DNA of 64,000 nt from Antedon bifida (Eukaryota; Echinodermata; Crinoidea; Comatulida; Antedonidae), in NCBI GenBank assembly GCA_963402885.1, contig OY727101.1, positions 17,832,417-17,896,416 on the forward strand, read 5' to 3'. Below are positions 1-14,800 of the stretch, one piece after another; position 1 is the first letter of the stretch; the number at the start of each line of letters is the position of its first letter. A model generated the notes under the pieces. It saw only the letters and a list, made by a program, of their open reading frames with translations. It did no database searches and was not told the DNA's origin. A program made the translations under genes and the position numbers.

Positions 1-108
1 GAATCTATATTTGATATTAATATTGTTTTAATAAACGATACTACTGTATAGTTAACCCAATATGTTGTGCTTTAGTACTTTTTAAATAGTGAATATAGAC
101 CTACATAC

Positions 109-391
109 TGTATTCATTCAAGTACGACTGCTTTTTGTTGCTTAACTCTCTCCAAGTACGGTCAATAGCCCTAGTGAAGGAATAGTATTTTCCAAAAGAT
201 TGGCACTTTCTTGCTCTCTGCTTTACTGTATAGTTTTGATTTAGCTTTCTGCTATGTTTATTGTAGGCCTACATACTGTATTTCTTCAGGTACGACTGCT
301 TTTTGTTGCTTAACTGTCTCCAAGTACTCTCATTAGCCCTGGTGAAGGAATAGTGTTTTCCAAAAGATTGGCACTTTCTTTCTGTCTGCTT
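109..391. repeat. Direct duplication, unit about 120 bp
   Basis: Bases 109-230 and 273-391 are two direct copies of one unit, each running from an ACTGTATT-type start through GTACGACTGCTTTTTGTTGC to TTGGCACTTTCTT. They are about 90 percent alike by eye and separated by about 40 bp. No coding potential is seen. Confidence 0.8.
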
Positions 392-461
392 TCTAGTTTT
401 AGTTGTCCCATGACCCAGAGGATCGTGGGGCGTAGTAGATGAGATACAGTGCACAGTAGTA

Positions 462-757
462 CACATCATGAGTTGTACACATCATGAGTTGTACCCATCA
501 TGAGTTGTACCCATCATGAGTTGTACCCATCATGAGTTGTACCCATCATGAGTTGTACCCATCATGAGTTGTACCCATCATGAGTTGTACCCATCATGAG
601 TTGTACCCATCATGAGTTGTATTCATCAGGAGTTGTATTCATCATGAGTTGTACACATCATGAGTTGTACTCATCATGGGTTGTATTCATCATGAGTTGT
701 ATTCATCAGGAGTTGTATTCATCATGAGTTGTACTCATCATGACTTGTACTCATCAT
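462..757. repeat. Minisatellite, 16-bp unit, about 18 copies
   Basis: A head-to-tail array of the unit GTTGTACCCATCATGA. The middle copies (about 490-620) are essentially identical. Outer copies vary at the CCC position (TACACA, TATTCA, TACTCA), as expected if the centre was expanded most recently. Confidence 0.95.
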
Positions 758-3489
758 GATACGATACACAGGCATAAGCCATGCCTCCTCTCCGGGTTGG
801 TGGGATTTTGCTGGATGCTTTTTTTATTCTTTACTGCATTGAGATCTAGCATTTTCATTTCAGTCATTTGCCTTTGGATTGATACATAAATAACGTGATA
901 TTCTTTATTCCGTTTTAAATAAAAGGCATAAGCGTGTTTATTATGTTGTAGATAACAGTGGCTAGACATTAATTCAGACGAATGCAAAAAGCTAACTAAA
1001 AATGTGAACCTTTCTGTTTATATGAAACTTCTGGAGAAAATGTACAGGATGTAAACCTACATACTTTTTAAAAAATTGTATCTATTAAACAAAGAATGAT
1101 ATTATTTCAAGATAATAAATTCAATTCTGATTTAATAATAAAAAAAAACAAGGCCATATACATGGCTGCAGTCGCGGGCTCAAGTTAGTGTTTACTGACC
1201 AACCAATCAATTAAAATCAAGTAAAACACAAGATTATTATTGTTATTATGATACTATATCGATCTTGTATATATTTATATTTCTGAAAGTCCCACTCATT
1301 TCATAACTTAATGCATCGTTTCTGAATAAATTAATCAAAAAATTGATTTCTTTTTACATTTTAGGCCTAATCCATAAAGATGGACATTTATGAACATATA
1401 AGAAGTTATGCATATTTGCAAACAAATATATATAATTATTACGATAACTGTAATGATAATGACGATAATATTAAATGACGATGATAATTATACATTATGA
1501 CAAAGATTGGACCTTGTTCCACATCGTCTAAATGCTATTTTAAAAGTTGATGATTTAGCTTGTTTTATTTTATTTTAGCTATAAAAAATGAATGAAATGA
1601 AATTAACCCCGACTTATATTCACGTTTCTTTTTCTGAAAAATATCAAGAACATGCTTATTGTAACTGGAACTGTTCAAGCGTGACTTCAATTATCGAATG
1701 TTCCAGTTTTAGTAATCCGGCAGCTTATGTGACGATGACAATCGCCGATATGTTACATCGTTAGGATATCCATTCTAAACATTTATAATTCCATCTTCAA
1801 AATATAATTTGACTCGATAAATGAGCATTTCAATTGATTATAATATTTATTATAATATTTAACAACTCCTCCTTTAAGACGTCACTACTATTAAAGGGAC
1901 ACTCCTTCCATCCATTCGTGAAACGAATGAAATGATTTCATACTAATGGCCAACCTCTTTTCATGGGGACATTTTGCTGGGTCCCGAAGGTGTCCCATTA
2001 TTAGGTGTTCACTTGTGCTTGATTGTTTTTTTGTTTTGTTTTGGTTTTTTTTTGGTTTCTTGTTGAGAACCATTTTTTTGTTTTTGGAAATGAAAAAAAG
2101 GTGTTGTAATTGTATTATATAGTAATAATATTTGTAGTTATAGATAAGTTATAAATTCTCAATTTAAAAAAAGTGTTTTGCTTTATTACAAGACAAGTAG
2201 CAATAGTAACATTATAGATCAGCAATTATTTTTTGTAATGACCAATTATAATTTTTTACGGCATTTTTATTATTAAGGCGCATAAAAAACGCTGGGGCAT
2301 TTATTGTTATTCGATGATGTGCTTATTCGACCATACGTCTTCACCACAGCTTAATTAAAAATAATGTACGCACGTACTACTTATCATAATTTATTCAATT
2401 TGAAACCCATTTTGCAAACAATGAGCGCATTAACTAACTACGTCATCATCAAGTCTAAACTTAGCATGTATGTAATTCACTCATGCTTCTAATAATGTAT
2501 GCCTAAGTTATGACTATACGTATATTAATTCTAACATATATTTAATGAATGCCTACAATATCCTTTGTGTTCCCTTTAGTAGAGTCAATGTTCTTAAAAA
2601 TGGTTACATCAGTATATTAAGTTTATCTTATAATAGTTTAGTCCCATCCCCATATCAACATTTTTAATTCCAATCTTTATCTGTTTCGTCGTAATGTAAG
2701 TGTTTCTGAGTTGTTATAATTGTCTTTGTATCTGTTAAACCAAGCTGTAAGTGGCGGATTTGTTTCTGCTGTTGTTTCTGGTTTAAAAAAATAAAATATA
2801 AAAAAAAGTGTCTTTAACATTGATAAGAGTTGTCATTATTTTTATTTAAAAGTACACATAAAAGATACATTTAAAATAAATTATTTTAATTATGTTAAAA
2901 GGAATTCCTATGACAAAATATTGTTTATACTGTATTCTATAAACAGAATTTAAAACCTTGATCATTAACCTCTGGTTTTACTTATGGCAATAATCGTAGA
3001 TTAATACTCTACGAAATAATGTCTAAACCGTGTGTAGTGGAAAAGAAGTCTGCTTTTGGTTTAAAGCAAAAATGTGCGTTAGTTAATTGACAGGCGCTCG
3101 ATTGATTTAGAGAGCAAATTCAGCTTTTCATCATCAGAGCAAAAACCATTTGCCGTTGCTACGCAATTTATTGATGCTACAATTTCTGAGAGAATATTCA
3201 GTACAATTAGTTATTCAACGATTCCCATTGGCTGTGCATATAGACTGCATGAAATTAACATCCCACTCGGCTTACGGCCATTTTGTACAGATCGATAATA
3301 AGAATAACAATTCAGTCTAAGAAGGGAAGGAAAAGGTGAAACGCGACGTCGACATATTAAGAATCAACGCTCTGAAATAACATTTGTTGAAAAATTATAT
3401 GCAGATATAAAAAAAAAAAGAAAATAGAAAAGCAAGAAAAGAAGGGAGAAAAGTAAATAGTATCTGGAGGAAATTGTTGTGTTTGGAGG

Positions 3490-6400
3490 ATGGTGAATTC
3501 CTTACTATGCTTCTTAAAAGGCTTGACGGCTATCTCTGTGATTCTTCTTCTAATACATGGAACAACTTGCGAAGAAATATTCACAAATAATTTTATTGTA
3601 GAAGTACATGATGACGTCACTTCCTCCCCAAAATCTATAGCGGAGGACCATGGATTTTCATATCATGGGAAGGTACGTAAAATGAGCATAATTATAGCAG
3701 TTATAGTAATAGGCCTAATTAAATTAAAAATGATGATTGAAATATGATAATGATATTTATATTGTCCTACAAATATGACAGTTCTTTTAATCTTAACAAC
3801 CTTTCTTTGTTAAAGATATTTGTTATTATTGTCATTTGTAATGTCATCGTACAAAGGAAATAAAAGACATTGTCATTGTCAAAATGAATAATACCCCCTT
3901 AATCCATTTGATTGTCATATCAGCTAATTAAAAATATAATAATGATTTATTTTTATTGTCCATCATTCCACATACAATTGATACGGTCGCTCTATTTTTA
4001 ATACTACAACTTTTTATTGCTATAATTTGTCCTAGGCTGTATCCTATCAACATTTATAGAAGGGATTTTAAAAAAATAATTTCTCCGACACGTCAATCAA
4101 TTATGTATTATTTTTTCATTTTCTTTATATTTATGTATCATTATATTATATACGCCCGCGCATTATTTCTGCTGCGCCTCTTTCTCATTATTTGATCAAA
4201 TAATGGTTTCCGTGAAGAGCGAAATAAAATTTTGATTAAATTATGTTTATCTTTCCATAATATATCACCGAATATCATATTTTACCTACATAATTTAACT
4301 ATCATAGGTTATCATATCTAACCATATACAATTTCATAATAGAACTGAATATTAATCCAATTGTTTTGACATCAATTTATGTCAAAATCCTCGATCAATC
4401 AACTTATTATTTTTGGCAGACGACAGTTACTGTTGGTGACGTCAATTCTTCACTGAATGTAGTATTAGTTATTTAACATTAATAACTTCACTGAGGGATT
4501 TTGATTTGGAATTGGTTACGTAAATCATCTTTCTTGTTAGTAAGCCGAATTTATCAATCTATAGCTTTCGATATTTCATCTTCATTTTACCTGGTATTCA
4601 ACGTTATTATTATTTAAATGTTGAAGGAAGTGTTTGTTCTTATTAGGCAATCAATATCTTCCCTTATTTCCGTACTAAATATAGATAATTTAATTTTACC
4701 ATCTAACCGGAAGTGCTTCTTAGAACAGGTAGGAACAATTAAGCGTATGCTGTTGAGACAGGTGGTAATTCTCCCTCCGCTAGAAAAACAATTGAGTTTA
4801 CCAATTCTATAGTGGTCATTTTCCGGTTATATCAGGACTTAATATCCAGACTTCTAGGCCTACTTAAAACCCACATAATGATATCAACAGATTTCAGTGT
4901 AGGCCTAGTACTCCCACTATTCTCGGTGTAACCATTTCCGCTATATAATATATATATTTCAGTGAGACCTACAAAAACACGTTGTGTATACAGCTTTTTA
5001 ATATTTGATTATTCTAATAATCATAATATCAATATTGTAAAGTATAATTTTATAAATATCCTGTGTCCTGATTGGATATGCTTCGACAACGTAACAGTGA
5101 CGTTTCAATTCAATTGCTTTAAGAATAATATGTTTATTTAAACCATTTAGAGTGACCAATTGGCAAATCCAGAATTTTGGGCATAAACAATGTAAAATTA
5201 AGTATATACTAAACCTATCTTTTGCATTGTAATTTTACAATACAATTAAATCCTTCACTTTGTCTCATGTTCACAAATTTTCAAAAGTGAATTGATTTTC
5301 AAATCACGATTTAGGGACGCAGCCTTGCCGCAACTGTAACATTGAATGTAAAAACTATACATGCATCATAAATAAAGCGAATAATTATGCTATAATTGTT
5401 TTTTTATAAATACTACCTGTTGTGTCCGGTATCATTTTGGTCATCTTTGCACGCATGCGTATTTCCGGATCCTCTCTTTTCCATCTACTACAAAATTAAA
5501 AGTAAATACTCTAGGTTGTTATAGAATGTAAGCTGAAGTAGTTGTCTTTATACAAATTGAATTAATTCTGAATATAATGAAAGTTCATCAACAAGGATGT
5601 ATTTATACGTGAATATTTATATCAGTGGTACAGTTTCTTCACGTACATCAACCATAAAGTGTGGTTCCCACTAGGACGCAACGCAGCTACGTATCGACGC
5701 AAAGTGTATTGCGTAATCACAAGTGGGAACCGACGACGCAATAGTGCTCTGCAAACATCGTAGGTTTGATTTCACGCAGGCGCGGGGGCAAACACAATTA
5801 TTAGAAGGGCATTTTCTTACGTTGCGTAGATTGCGTTACGTTGCGTCGCTAGTGGGAACCAAGCTTTAATGTATTGGAATTCTCAGTCGACATTTATAGT
5901 TCACGTTTGATTGACCCTGCCTCGCGTTTCTCTGTTATTGTTGGTACCCGTTTATTTTATTGTTCAGTGTACTGTCCTTGTTTTGATGATGAGACGAAAT
6001 AAGGAAATGAAATGTATAGGCTATATGTTACGATAAATACATGTCATTATATGCATTAAGATGCTAAGGTCATATCGATTGAAATAAAATACAATGTATT
6101 TCGAATGATACAATCGAACAATTGGCCTACAAAACTATAGGGTCCATATTCATATCACAAAATAGAAAGACCTATGACTTGACCTTAACTCTTATAAATA
6201 TGAACCATCATTATGCAGATCTTAAGTACAATATTATGCATTAAGATCAAATCAAATTGGTTGAAATGAAATATTATATCAGAAGAATTGGCCTACAAAA
6301 CTGTAGGGTCCATATTCATATCATAAAACAGAAATACCTATAACTTGATCTAACTCTTTATGAACCAATATTATGAAGACAACGTCATCAGATGTACAAT

Positions 6401-8843
6401 TCATTAAGATGCCACATCAATTTGGTTGAAATGAAATATAATATGAGATTATAATCAAAGAATTGGCCTACAAAAATTATAGGTCACATATATCATAAAG
6501 CAAAAAGCCTATCTTGACCCAACTCTTTTATGAACCAATAGTATGAAGACAACGTCATTAGATGTACAGTTATGCAGTAAGATAAGATCAAATTGGTTGA
6601 AATTAAATATGATGTGAGATTATTATTAAAGAATATTACTTGACAGAAAGCTTGACCCAACTCTTATGTGAACCATGGTATTATATGGTCAACGACAACG
6701 TCATCAGTTGTCATTGACGACAACGTCATCAGTTGTCATTGACGACAACGCATTGGATTTCAACGTAACATAAACGCAATACTTTTTTGTTTCATATTTT
6801 CCCTACATAATACTGTAATCGAAGCGAATTTGTTCGCCCAAATGGAAAGCGGCAACTTATACGCATGCGTATTCATGTTTCCATTTTCAAAATCCCTCTA
6901 TGCTGTGCATGCGTAGTCCTATAATAAGCTGACGCTTTTGATTCGCGCGAACAGTGGAAAATAGGTTTTATAGCCCAATGATAATACGCACAATCCCACG
7001 TTGTGTGAAAGTCCATCCTCATGGCTTAGCAATGTGCGTCAGTTATTATGATAAATGAACGTGATTATGGCGGGTTAGTTATTGATTCCAAATTAGTAGT
7101 ATTTCGAATATACATTTATCTCCCGGGATGTTGCAAAATGTCAACAACTGCTAGCGACTGTGAATGTTATGATAATTACCATGATAACGATATCTATTTC
7201 AAATGGATTGTACGATAACATAATATACTAAAGATATTTAAAGACGATGTGATACTTTTGAAGACACCGATGAACTAAAAGATGACATTTTCATAACAAT
7301 TTTGAATTTAAAGTTTTCTTATTCTATCATCGACATAGTATAAGGAAAAATAATTTATTTTTGGACAGAGAAAAAGCCTATTTTCCACTAGGCAGATTTG
7401 TTTGCGCGAATCGAAAGCGTCAGGTTATACGCATGCGTAGAAAGGGATTTGGAAGATGGAAACATGAATACACATATGCGTACTATAAGCTGACGCTTTC
7501 GATTCGCGCGAACAAATTCTTTATCGGTTTTAGATAACATTTAAAAATTAACTGAAATTAAATATAAATCGAATTCATTATATTTATAATAAATATATCA
7601 AATAACGTTTAGTGACAGTGGAAAAAACAAATAGATGTGGAAAAACAACTTTTCCACTTGTTTACAAACAGTTTAGCAAGATAAAATTCAAGACTCAAGA
7701 CATTTTATTGATCCACTTTAAAATGGAAATTTGTTTTGCTTGGCATAATTAAGACAATAAAACAACAAAGAAAAATACATCAAATTGCAAAAGGCAATCT
7801 TAAAATACTATTTATACCGTATTGACTGTATATTACTCTTATACCTTTGTATTGTTGAATGATCTCAATTTTATTTTTGCAACTTATAAATGATATTCGT
7901 TCATCCGATTGTTTTTAATAATTTTACAATATGAATAATTTATGACTAAAATTGTAAAAGTGTATATTTAATACCCATTATCTTGTAGCAGGCATATTAA
8001 AAAATAAATCTAAAAATCAAATTATTCTTCAAGAAAGGTCATTTATCAAATGTATTTATTCTTAGGTCCTGAACAAAAGAAATGTATTCCACTTCACTCA
8101 TAAAGATGTCCCTGCCATTCGATCGAGACGCAGTGCTGACGTCATTAACCCACTTGAAAATCATCCACAGGTAAGTAGATGTAATACAATGATTTCAATC
8201 TATAAATCCACACATAAATGAGACAGAGGATTCACACTAAATATTTTCAATCGATTTGAAATATGTAATCTAGTAGATTAAATCTGAACTGATTGAAGTC
8301 TTCAAAAGATTAATATAAAGATTGACAGGCCTATAAAAATAAATACTTACATTTTGGAAATGTGGCTTTTCAATCGATTTGAAATATTTAATCTAGTTGA
8401 TTAAATCTCAACTGAAATGTAAGTCCAAAAAGATTAAAAAGAAGGATTTATACATTACAAATGAATATCATTTTTTTGTAGTATTTCTAATGTAGATTTC
8501 AATCGATTGGAAGTATTTAATTTGGTAGATTAAATCTAAACTGAAATTTGAAGTCTGAAAGACAGTTTAAAATATCATTGTAATTTTTTGGGTTTATACT
8601 TTCGAGCAATATTCTAAACATTTATATAACATTTTTAGCAGTCTTCCTCTTATTTTATACTGGAATATTTGTGTTTCTATTTAGGTTAAACGAGTTGTTC
8701 AATTGACTGGATTCAAACGTTCTAAACGAGGATTTCTTGATTTAAATGAAAGAAATGAACAAGCTTCTTCCAGTAAACCAAATCCGTCAACAAATCCAAA
8801 ACAGCCATTTAACGACCCTCTATTTAGTAAACAATGGTTTCTT
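3490..8843 (+). CDS. PCSK2: PCSK2 exons 1-3: signal peptide, prodomain and activation site
   Basis: Exon 1 (3490-3672) encodes a hydrophobic leader rich in L, I and V that ends near residue 27, then a prodomain start of the type [10 protein letters not shown]. Exon 2 (8066-8170) carries an internal basic site RSRR at 80-83, matching the secondary prodomain site of PC2. Exon 3 (8685-8843) carries the primary autocatalytic site RSKR at 108-111, followed by the mature N-terminus at G112 and, after a Ser/Pro/Asn-rich linker, the conserved DPLFSKQW stretch. The introns are 4.4 kb and 0.5 kb. All three exons are phase 0, so each could be skipped without shifting the frame. Confidence 0.93.
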
Positions 8844-11800
8844 GTAAGTATGATTTTACCTTGATTTTGGACATAAAAGCGTGTGTCCATCTAGTATGTT
8901 CAATATAGTTTATTCTATTTTACGGGAAAACACGGATTTTTAAAATATTTACTTCGTAGAAATACGGATTTTTTAACAAAATTGCGAACTTATTCTTTGA
9001 GTCAATAACAGAGTTTTAAATGTCTGCATGTTCCTTAAATGAATGAGGTATACTGATTTTTAATTTATTCAGAATTCGTTAAACAGCAAATATCATTAAT
9101 ATTCTACCGTGTTGCCGATCTTACAACCTTCTGTATTGGAGTCAATAACTGAGTTCTAAATTTCTGCATGTTCCTTAGATGAGGTTTACAGATTTTAATT
9201 TATTCTGGATTCGATCAAAGAACTTATAACACAAGAATCTCCTGTTCGTCGGAAGCGCGTAACAATTTCGAAAGGCATTGTGGGATAGAATAGAGCTATG
9301 GGTGGCGCCATTGTGAGCCATGGAATAGGGCGCCCGCATCAAATTAGAAAGTCAAAATCATAGAGGGGTTCTGCTAATACTCTAGGGGGGTAGAGTAATT
9401 GACTGAGGAGTAGGGCGCCCGCATCAAATTAGAAAGTCAAATTCATAGAGGGGATCTGCTAATACTCTAGGGGGGTCGAGTAATTGACTTCCTAGTTTGG
9501 AGGGGGCGCTGCTCCATGCTGTGAAATGGCGTCGCCCAGTTTGACCTTTTAACCCTGTACTTCCGATACTGTGTTTTGAATGCAAATTGAAGAACAGGAG
9601 ATTCTTGTGTTATAAGTTCTTTGATTCGATGCACAACAAACATCATCACTATTCTACCGCGTAGCCGATTTTATCACCTTCTGTTGTATTCTAGAATGGA
9701 ATCAATAACAGAGTTCTAAATTTCTGCATGTTCCTTAGATGAGGTTTACAGATTTTTAATTTATTCTGGATTTGGTGCACAACAAACATAATCTACCATG
9801 TTGTTGAACATAAATAGTTAGAATGTAGCCGATTTTATCATTCTTTATTCTAGAATGGGTTATTTTGCATTGTTACTTATTGACAATTTCCAGCGCTTGG
9901 GAATATTAGGGAAAATGTTTTGTAATTTCACTCTTCCCTGAGAATATTATTTGATAAAGGTATTAACTATTGCACGCACGGGCAGTTATTCAATTTTGAT
10001 ATGCATGTTTATGCCCTCTTAATACTGTTTACCTATTATTTCGTTAGCATCCCTGCAGTACAGTCTATTGATTTTTATTAAGACTAATATTTACGATGCG
10101 CTACAATTGTGCATGAACATTCTAATTACCATTGGAATGTTATGTCTTTCTTTTTCTTCGCAAAGGTATCAATCAATTTCTAGTTATAATTTCTAATTAT
10201 AATACGATTAGAGTGTTTTTCATCAATTGGACATTATGATACTCATTCGCTCATGTGCTTATCATACATTTGAGAATAATCCGAGAACAATAAAGGCCTA
10301 CTTTTTTTTAATTCTCAAATCTAACGAGTATTCGGTATAAATTATATTTGTGAAAAACCTAATTGTTATAAAGCTTGGTTCCGACTCGGACGCAGCGCAA
10401 GACGTAAGCGCAAATTAAAGCTAGGTTCCCACTAACACGCAGCGCAAGAACGTAAGCGCAACGTAAAGCTTTGTTCCCACTAGGACGCAACGCAAAGACG
10501 TAAAGCTGGGTTCCCACTAGGATGCAGCGCAAAGACGTAAGCGCAAAGTAAAGCTGAGTTCACACTACAACTCGATGGTTCATAATCATGGTCAAATTGT
10601 GTTGTGCTTACGTCATTGCGTTATGTCCTAGTGGGAACAAAGCTTAATAAGGCGTGCGTGAGGTTATTATTAGCTCTTACATTACAGAGATGATACAGTT
10701 TTTCTATGCAATCTCTATAACCAAATTTACATCGTGTGTATGTTAAATGATTTTTTTTGTTATTTGTAGTTAAATGATGGTCAGGCTGACGGTAAACCTG
10801 GTCTGGATTTAAACGTTATTGAAGCATGGGATCTGGGATATTTTGGAGAAGGAATAACAATCGCTATCATGGACGACGGTATGCGCAAATTTTAATTACA
10901 ACTTTTTTCAACTGACTGTTTTAAATTGTCTGTTCCTGACCCAGGCATTCTTCTTCCCACTAATATTGATTTAGATACATTTCTAAATGAATAAATGTTC
11001 ATCTTTTCTAGGTATCGACTACCTCCATCCGGATATAGCCCCGAATTACAACGCAGAGGCCAGCTTTGATTTCAGTAGTAATGATCGCTTTCCATATCCA
11101 CGTTATACCGATGACTGGTTTAATAGGTAAGGCTACTTAATTATATTTTCCATACTTTTTCAGGTTTTTTTTTTACTTAAAAAATCTTAAAATATTCACT
11201 GGACGTAACGCAACGACGTGGCACAACGCAAGAGAGTTGCCCAATCAGAAGCGACATTTCGAATGATCCATCTCGTCGTGATTGGTCAACTTACTTTTGG
11301 CGCGCTTACGTCCGGTCCTTGTGTTGCGTCTAATTGAGAATCAAACTTAAACCCCGGATAAATATTGGTAAAGATACGGACAGACTTCATACACATTTTG
11401 TCGTTTTCATGGGAAGTCCGTATTACGATCGAACACCATTAGTTCACGCATGCGTACAAAGTATTGTGTTATGTTATGTTTTACTTGTAGTGCTATTAAA
11501 TAAAATAGAAATGTTTATATAGACGAACATGGCGACGAAGATGTCAAACTTCTCACTTCATGTTTGACTAAATTGGCTAAAGGAAGTTGACATTCAAAGC
11601 AGAAATGTTACGACCCTGACATTTTTAATATTTTAGTTTTGTTCTTCTAAAACATTCACTCAGTACTGTCCGTTAACACGTCTTTTAAAATGTCAACTAA
11701 AACATAAATGATGTAGGCTGTAATATATTCAGAACGTTTATGCAAGTAGGTTGAATTACGTTTGGAATTTTGATTCGATTTATTCAATTTCGGCATGAAA

Positions 11801-14800
11801 AATAAACAATATAAAAAAATAAATACCGTACAGAACAATAAAAAGCAAACAGATTGCCAAGGATGGTCAAACACTTTTGACGGGTTCTTTGAAATGGTCT
11901 ACTAAACCTTTTTAAATAGCCATGTACGCCTACTGTACATGCGAGGTGGATGGAATGGTATATCTATATACATTAAGCTTGGTTCCCACTACTGTAGGAT
12001 ACAACGCGATGGGAGTAGACGTGACGCAAGCGAGTTGACCAATAACAAGCGGCAGTTCAAACAACCCATCGTTGTGATTAGTCAAATCACGTGCGTTGCG
12101 CTGACGTCCACTGCTTCCTAGTGGGAACCAGGCATTAGTTTCATATATTGATCCGTCTAAAACCACTCAAGTATGACTTTCATGTTGTTTTTTAAACTCG
12201 GGAATAGTCCTACAAAATTCTTAGGCGAGTGGGATTTTTGTATAAAATAGGCCTATTTTAGTAGATTATCTTCTAAAAAAAAAGAAAGTTCCAATTGGAA
12301 TGAAACGGAGCATTATGTCTACTTCCATGGAAGCCATTTTAATTAGGCCTAATTTGATGGGTTCAAGAATTCTTTCAATGATTTTTACAGTTTTCTTTTT
12401 TTTTTAACACTTCTTTTTTTCTTTTTTTCTTCCTATTCGTTTCTTCTTTTCCTATATTTTTCGTTAGTTTAATGGTTTCAAGAAATCTTTAAATGATTTT
12501 TACAGTTTCTTCTTTTTTAACACTTCTTTTTTTCATTTTGTTTCCTATTCGTTTCTTCTTTTTCTCAATTTTTCATAATGTGTGTAAAACCACGACTATT
12601 TTGTATCTGAAAATCTTCAAATGTCGATACTATACAGTTAACATGCATTATTTTCGTTTGTATTATTGCTAATTGAAGCTGGCCATTGTACCGGTAACAG
12701 ATAGTAAAATGCGGCTTAAATGTCACGCAACATTTCCATCCATAATACGTGCATCTCTTGTCAGATTTAAATTAGAAAATTGTTGAGAAAGCTATAAATT
12801 ATAGAAATGACTTCCTACGCAAACTTTAATGAAATTTGTCTTTGATCCTGATCATCTGTACGTAGATTTACGGTTTCAGAATTAGCTTAAGCCATAGCAG
12901 ACAAGAAAGGAATACTGTTACATACCCTACGTGAAAGTATGATAGAGAATGATATTAAATTGTGTGAAATCTTGTATTTAATTATACCATCATTTTCGTG
13001 CGGTTTTAGAATTAGTGTAAGCCATAGCAGACAAAAGGAATACTGTTATACCCAACGTGGAAGTATGATAGAGAATGATTTTTTTTTATTAAATTGTGTG
13101 AAATCTTATTTATACCATCATTTTCATGCGGTTTTAGAATTAGCTTAAGCCATAACAGACGAAAGGAATACTTTTTCATATACACTATAATACGTAGAAG
13201 TATGATCAAATTATATGTATTTTGTTTTCACAATTAAATTGTGTGAAATCTTGTATTTATACCATCATTTTCGTGCGGTTTTAGAATTAGCTTAAGCCAT
13301 AACAGATGAAAGGAATACGGTTATACCCTACGTGGAAATATGATGAATTATATATAGTTTGTTTTCACAATTAAATTGTGTGAAATCTTGTAGCCTATGT
13401 ATACCATATTTTCGTGCGGTTATAGAATTAGCTTAAGCCATAACAGACGAAAGGAATACTTTTTCATATACACTATACGTGGAAGTATGATAGAATGATG
13501 TATAATTTCTCACATCTGGTATTTATATTATTATTTTCGTGCATTCATTTTGGCCTACTGTTCATTATTACAAAATAATGTGTGGGTGTGAGTGTTAGTT
13601 TGGAAGGAATCAAGTGAGCATAGCCGAGGGATCTTTGAATACTACTTGAATACACATGTTATATAAAATACTATGTTTGGTTAATGTCCACTTATGAGAA
13701 ATTTTCTAAAATGTTCAATTTGCGTGTATCTGAAACTACATCTCATTGTTTTATGTCCGATACTATACATTGCTTAATCCTATGCTTTAATGTATGTCAA
13801 CAAAATGTAATGCAATTTTGTAATAACTACCCACGCGAAATCAATGATTACTGATGTAGTATAACCGTACAGTCGTGTGGCAAGATATTAAAGCCAGGCT
13901 GACGAACAAGACACCTATCGTAGGTAATACAGGTGATTTTATGCGACTTTATTCGCGCATTGATAATTCTTTTCCTATTAAAGCCTAAAACTTGACACAT
14001 AGCTCTGGCGTATGCTTAAACATTACAGTCGCAAATTAAACATACTGTACATAATAAAAGCATCAAATTAAGCTAAAGCATCGCTGTACCCAATGTTGAG
14101 AATAATATAATATATAAACTTAAGTGGAAACATTATAATAATGTAACGTAAAAGAAAATTACCCGTTTAGTTTGGAACATTATTGGCATTTTTGGTTCTT
14201 GGTTTTCTTTTTATTCATCGGCTTTTCGTCGGTTTTTGTTTGGTTACAGTTCTCGGCTTTCGTCGGTTTTTAGTTTCGCCTTTCGCCATGGTCTTTTGTA
14301 TATGGTTTAGTTCTCGGACTTGAGTAGTTTCTTGACTGCAGATTCTTGAGGCATATCTATTTATACAAATTTATGATAAAAATAGTTTTTAAAAACAATG
14401 GTGGCCATTTTGAAAAAGATTATCACTGCTAATGAGTCCCTTGTTTAATTCTAACGTCGATGCTAATGACCCGTCTGTATAGCACCACAGGTTATTCTGA
14501 CGCAATCAGTCTAAAATGACGCTATGAAGTAAAGGTTAATTATGTAATTTTAACCTTTACTATTATCTTAATGTGTCTTTAATTTTCAGAAAAAATCGTA
14601 ACAATCAATCAATATATTTAATCAATAAATTACATGTTTGTCCTGTCTCGTTTAAAAAAAAAACGTCATGGCAAAGTTCAAAGTTTACGAAATAAATTAA
14701 TAAGAATAAAACAGAATTCTGAATAAAATATATGCTTCATGCATTTATTTAGGCCTATGTGTATTTATGTTTGATCTTATAACCATATGAGTTACATGTT

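Larger units (their letters stand above)
1..3489. other. Intergenic flank upstream of the PCSK2 gene
   Basis: AT-rich DNA with no open frame that looks coding on either strand. It holds a diverged direct duplication of about 120 bp, a 16-bp tandem array (both listed separately), poly-A/T runs and scattered AGGCCTA words. The last few hundred bases should contain the promoter and 5' UTR of the convertase gene, but I could not place a TATA box or start site with confidence. Confidence 0.6.
3673..8065 (+). other. PCSK2 intron 1, repeat-rich
   Basis: A 4.4-kb intron with a GTACGT donor and a TTCTTAG acceptor. It contains a 215-bp MITE at 5655-5870, about four decayed copies of a roughly 165-bp tandem unit (6050-6660), a 25-bp tandem at 6692-6750, and two palindromic elements (6826-6966 and 7371-7530). 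Short open frames at 3956-4195 and 4618-4812 have no recognisable features and sit inside the intron. Confidence 0.7.
8844..10769 (+). other. PCSK2 intron 3
   Basis: A 1.9-kb intron. An AT-rich unit containing TTCTGCATGTTCCTTAGATG recurs at about 9020, 9160 and 9725. A 408-bp inverted-repeat element (9216-9623) sits inside one copy, and a nested MITE cluster occupies 10371-10647. Confidence 0.7.

Noticed and set aside
3673-3747. Extension of the PCSK2 exon 1 frame past residue 61
   Set aside because: The frame runs into the intron; a GTACGT donor at 3673 and the exon 2 continuation explain the gene better.
11334-11522. Small + strand frame in PCSK2 intron 5 (62 aa)
   Set aside because: It lies within an intron, has no recognisable features, and partly overlaps a decayed MITE.
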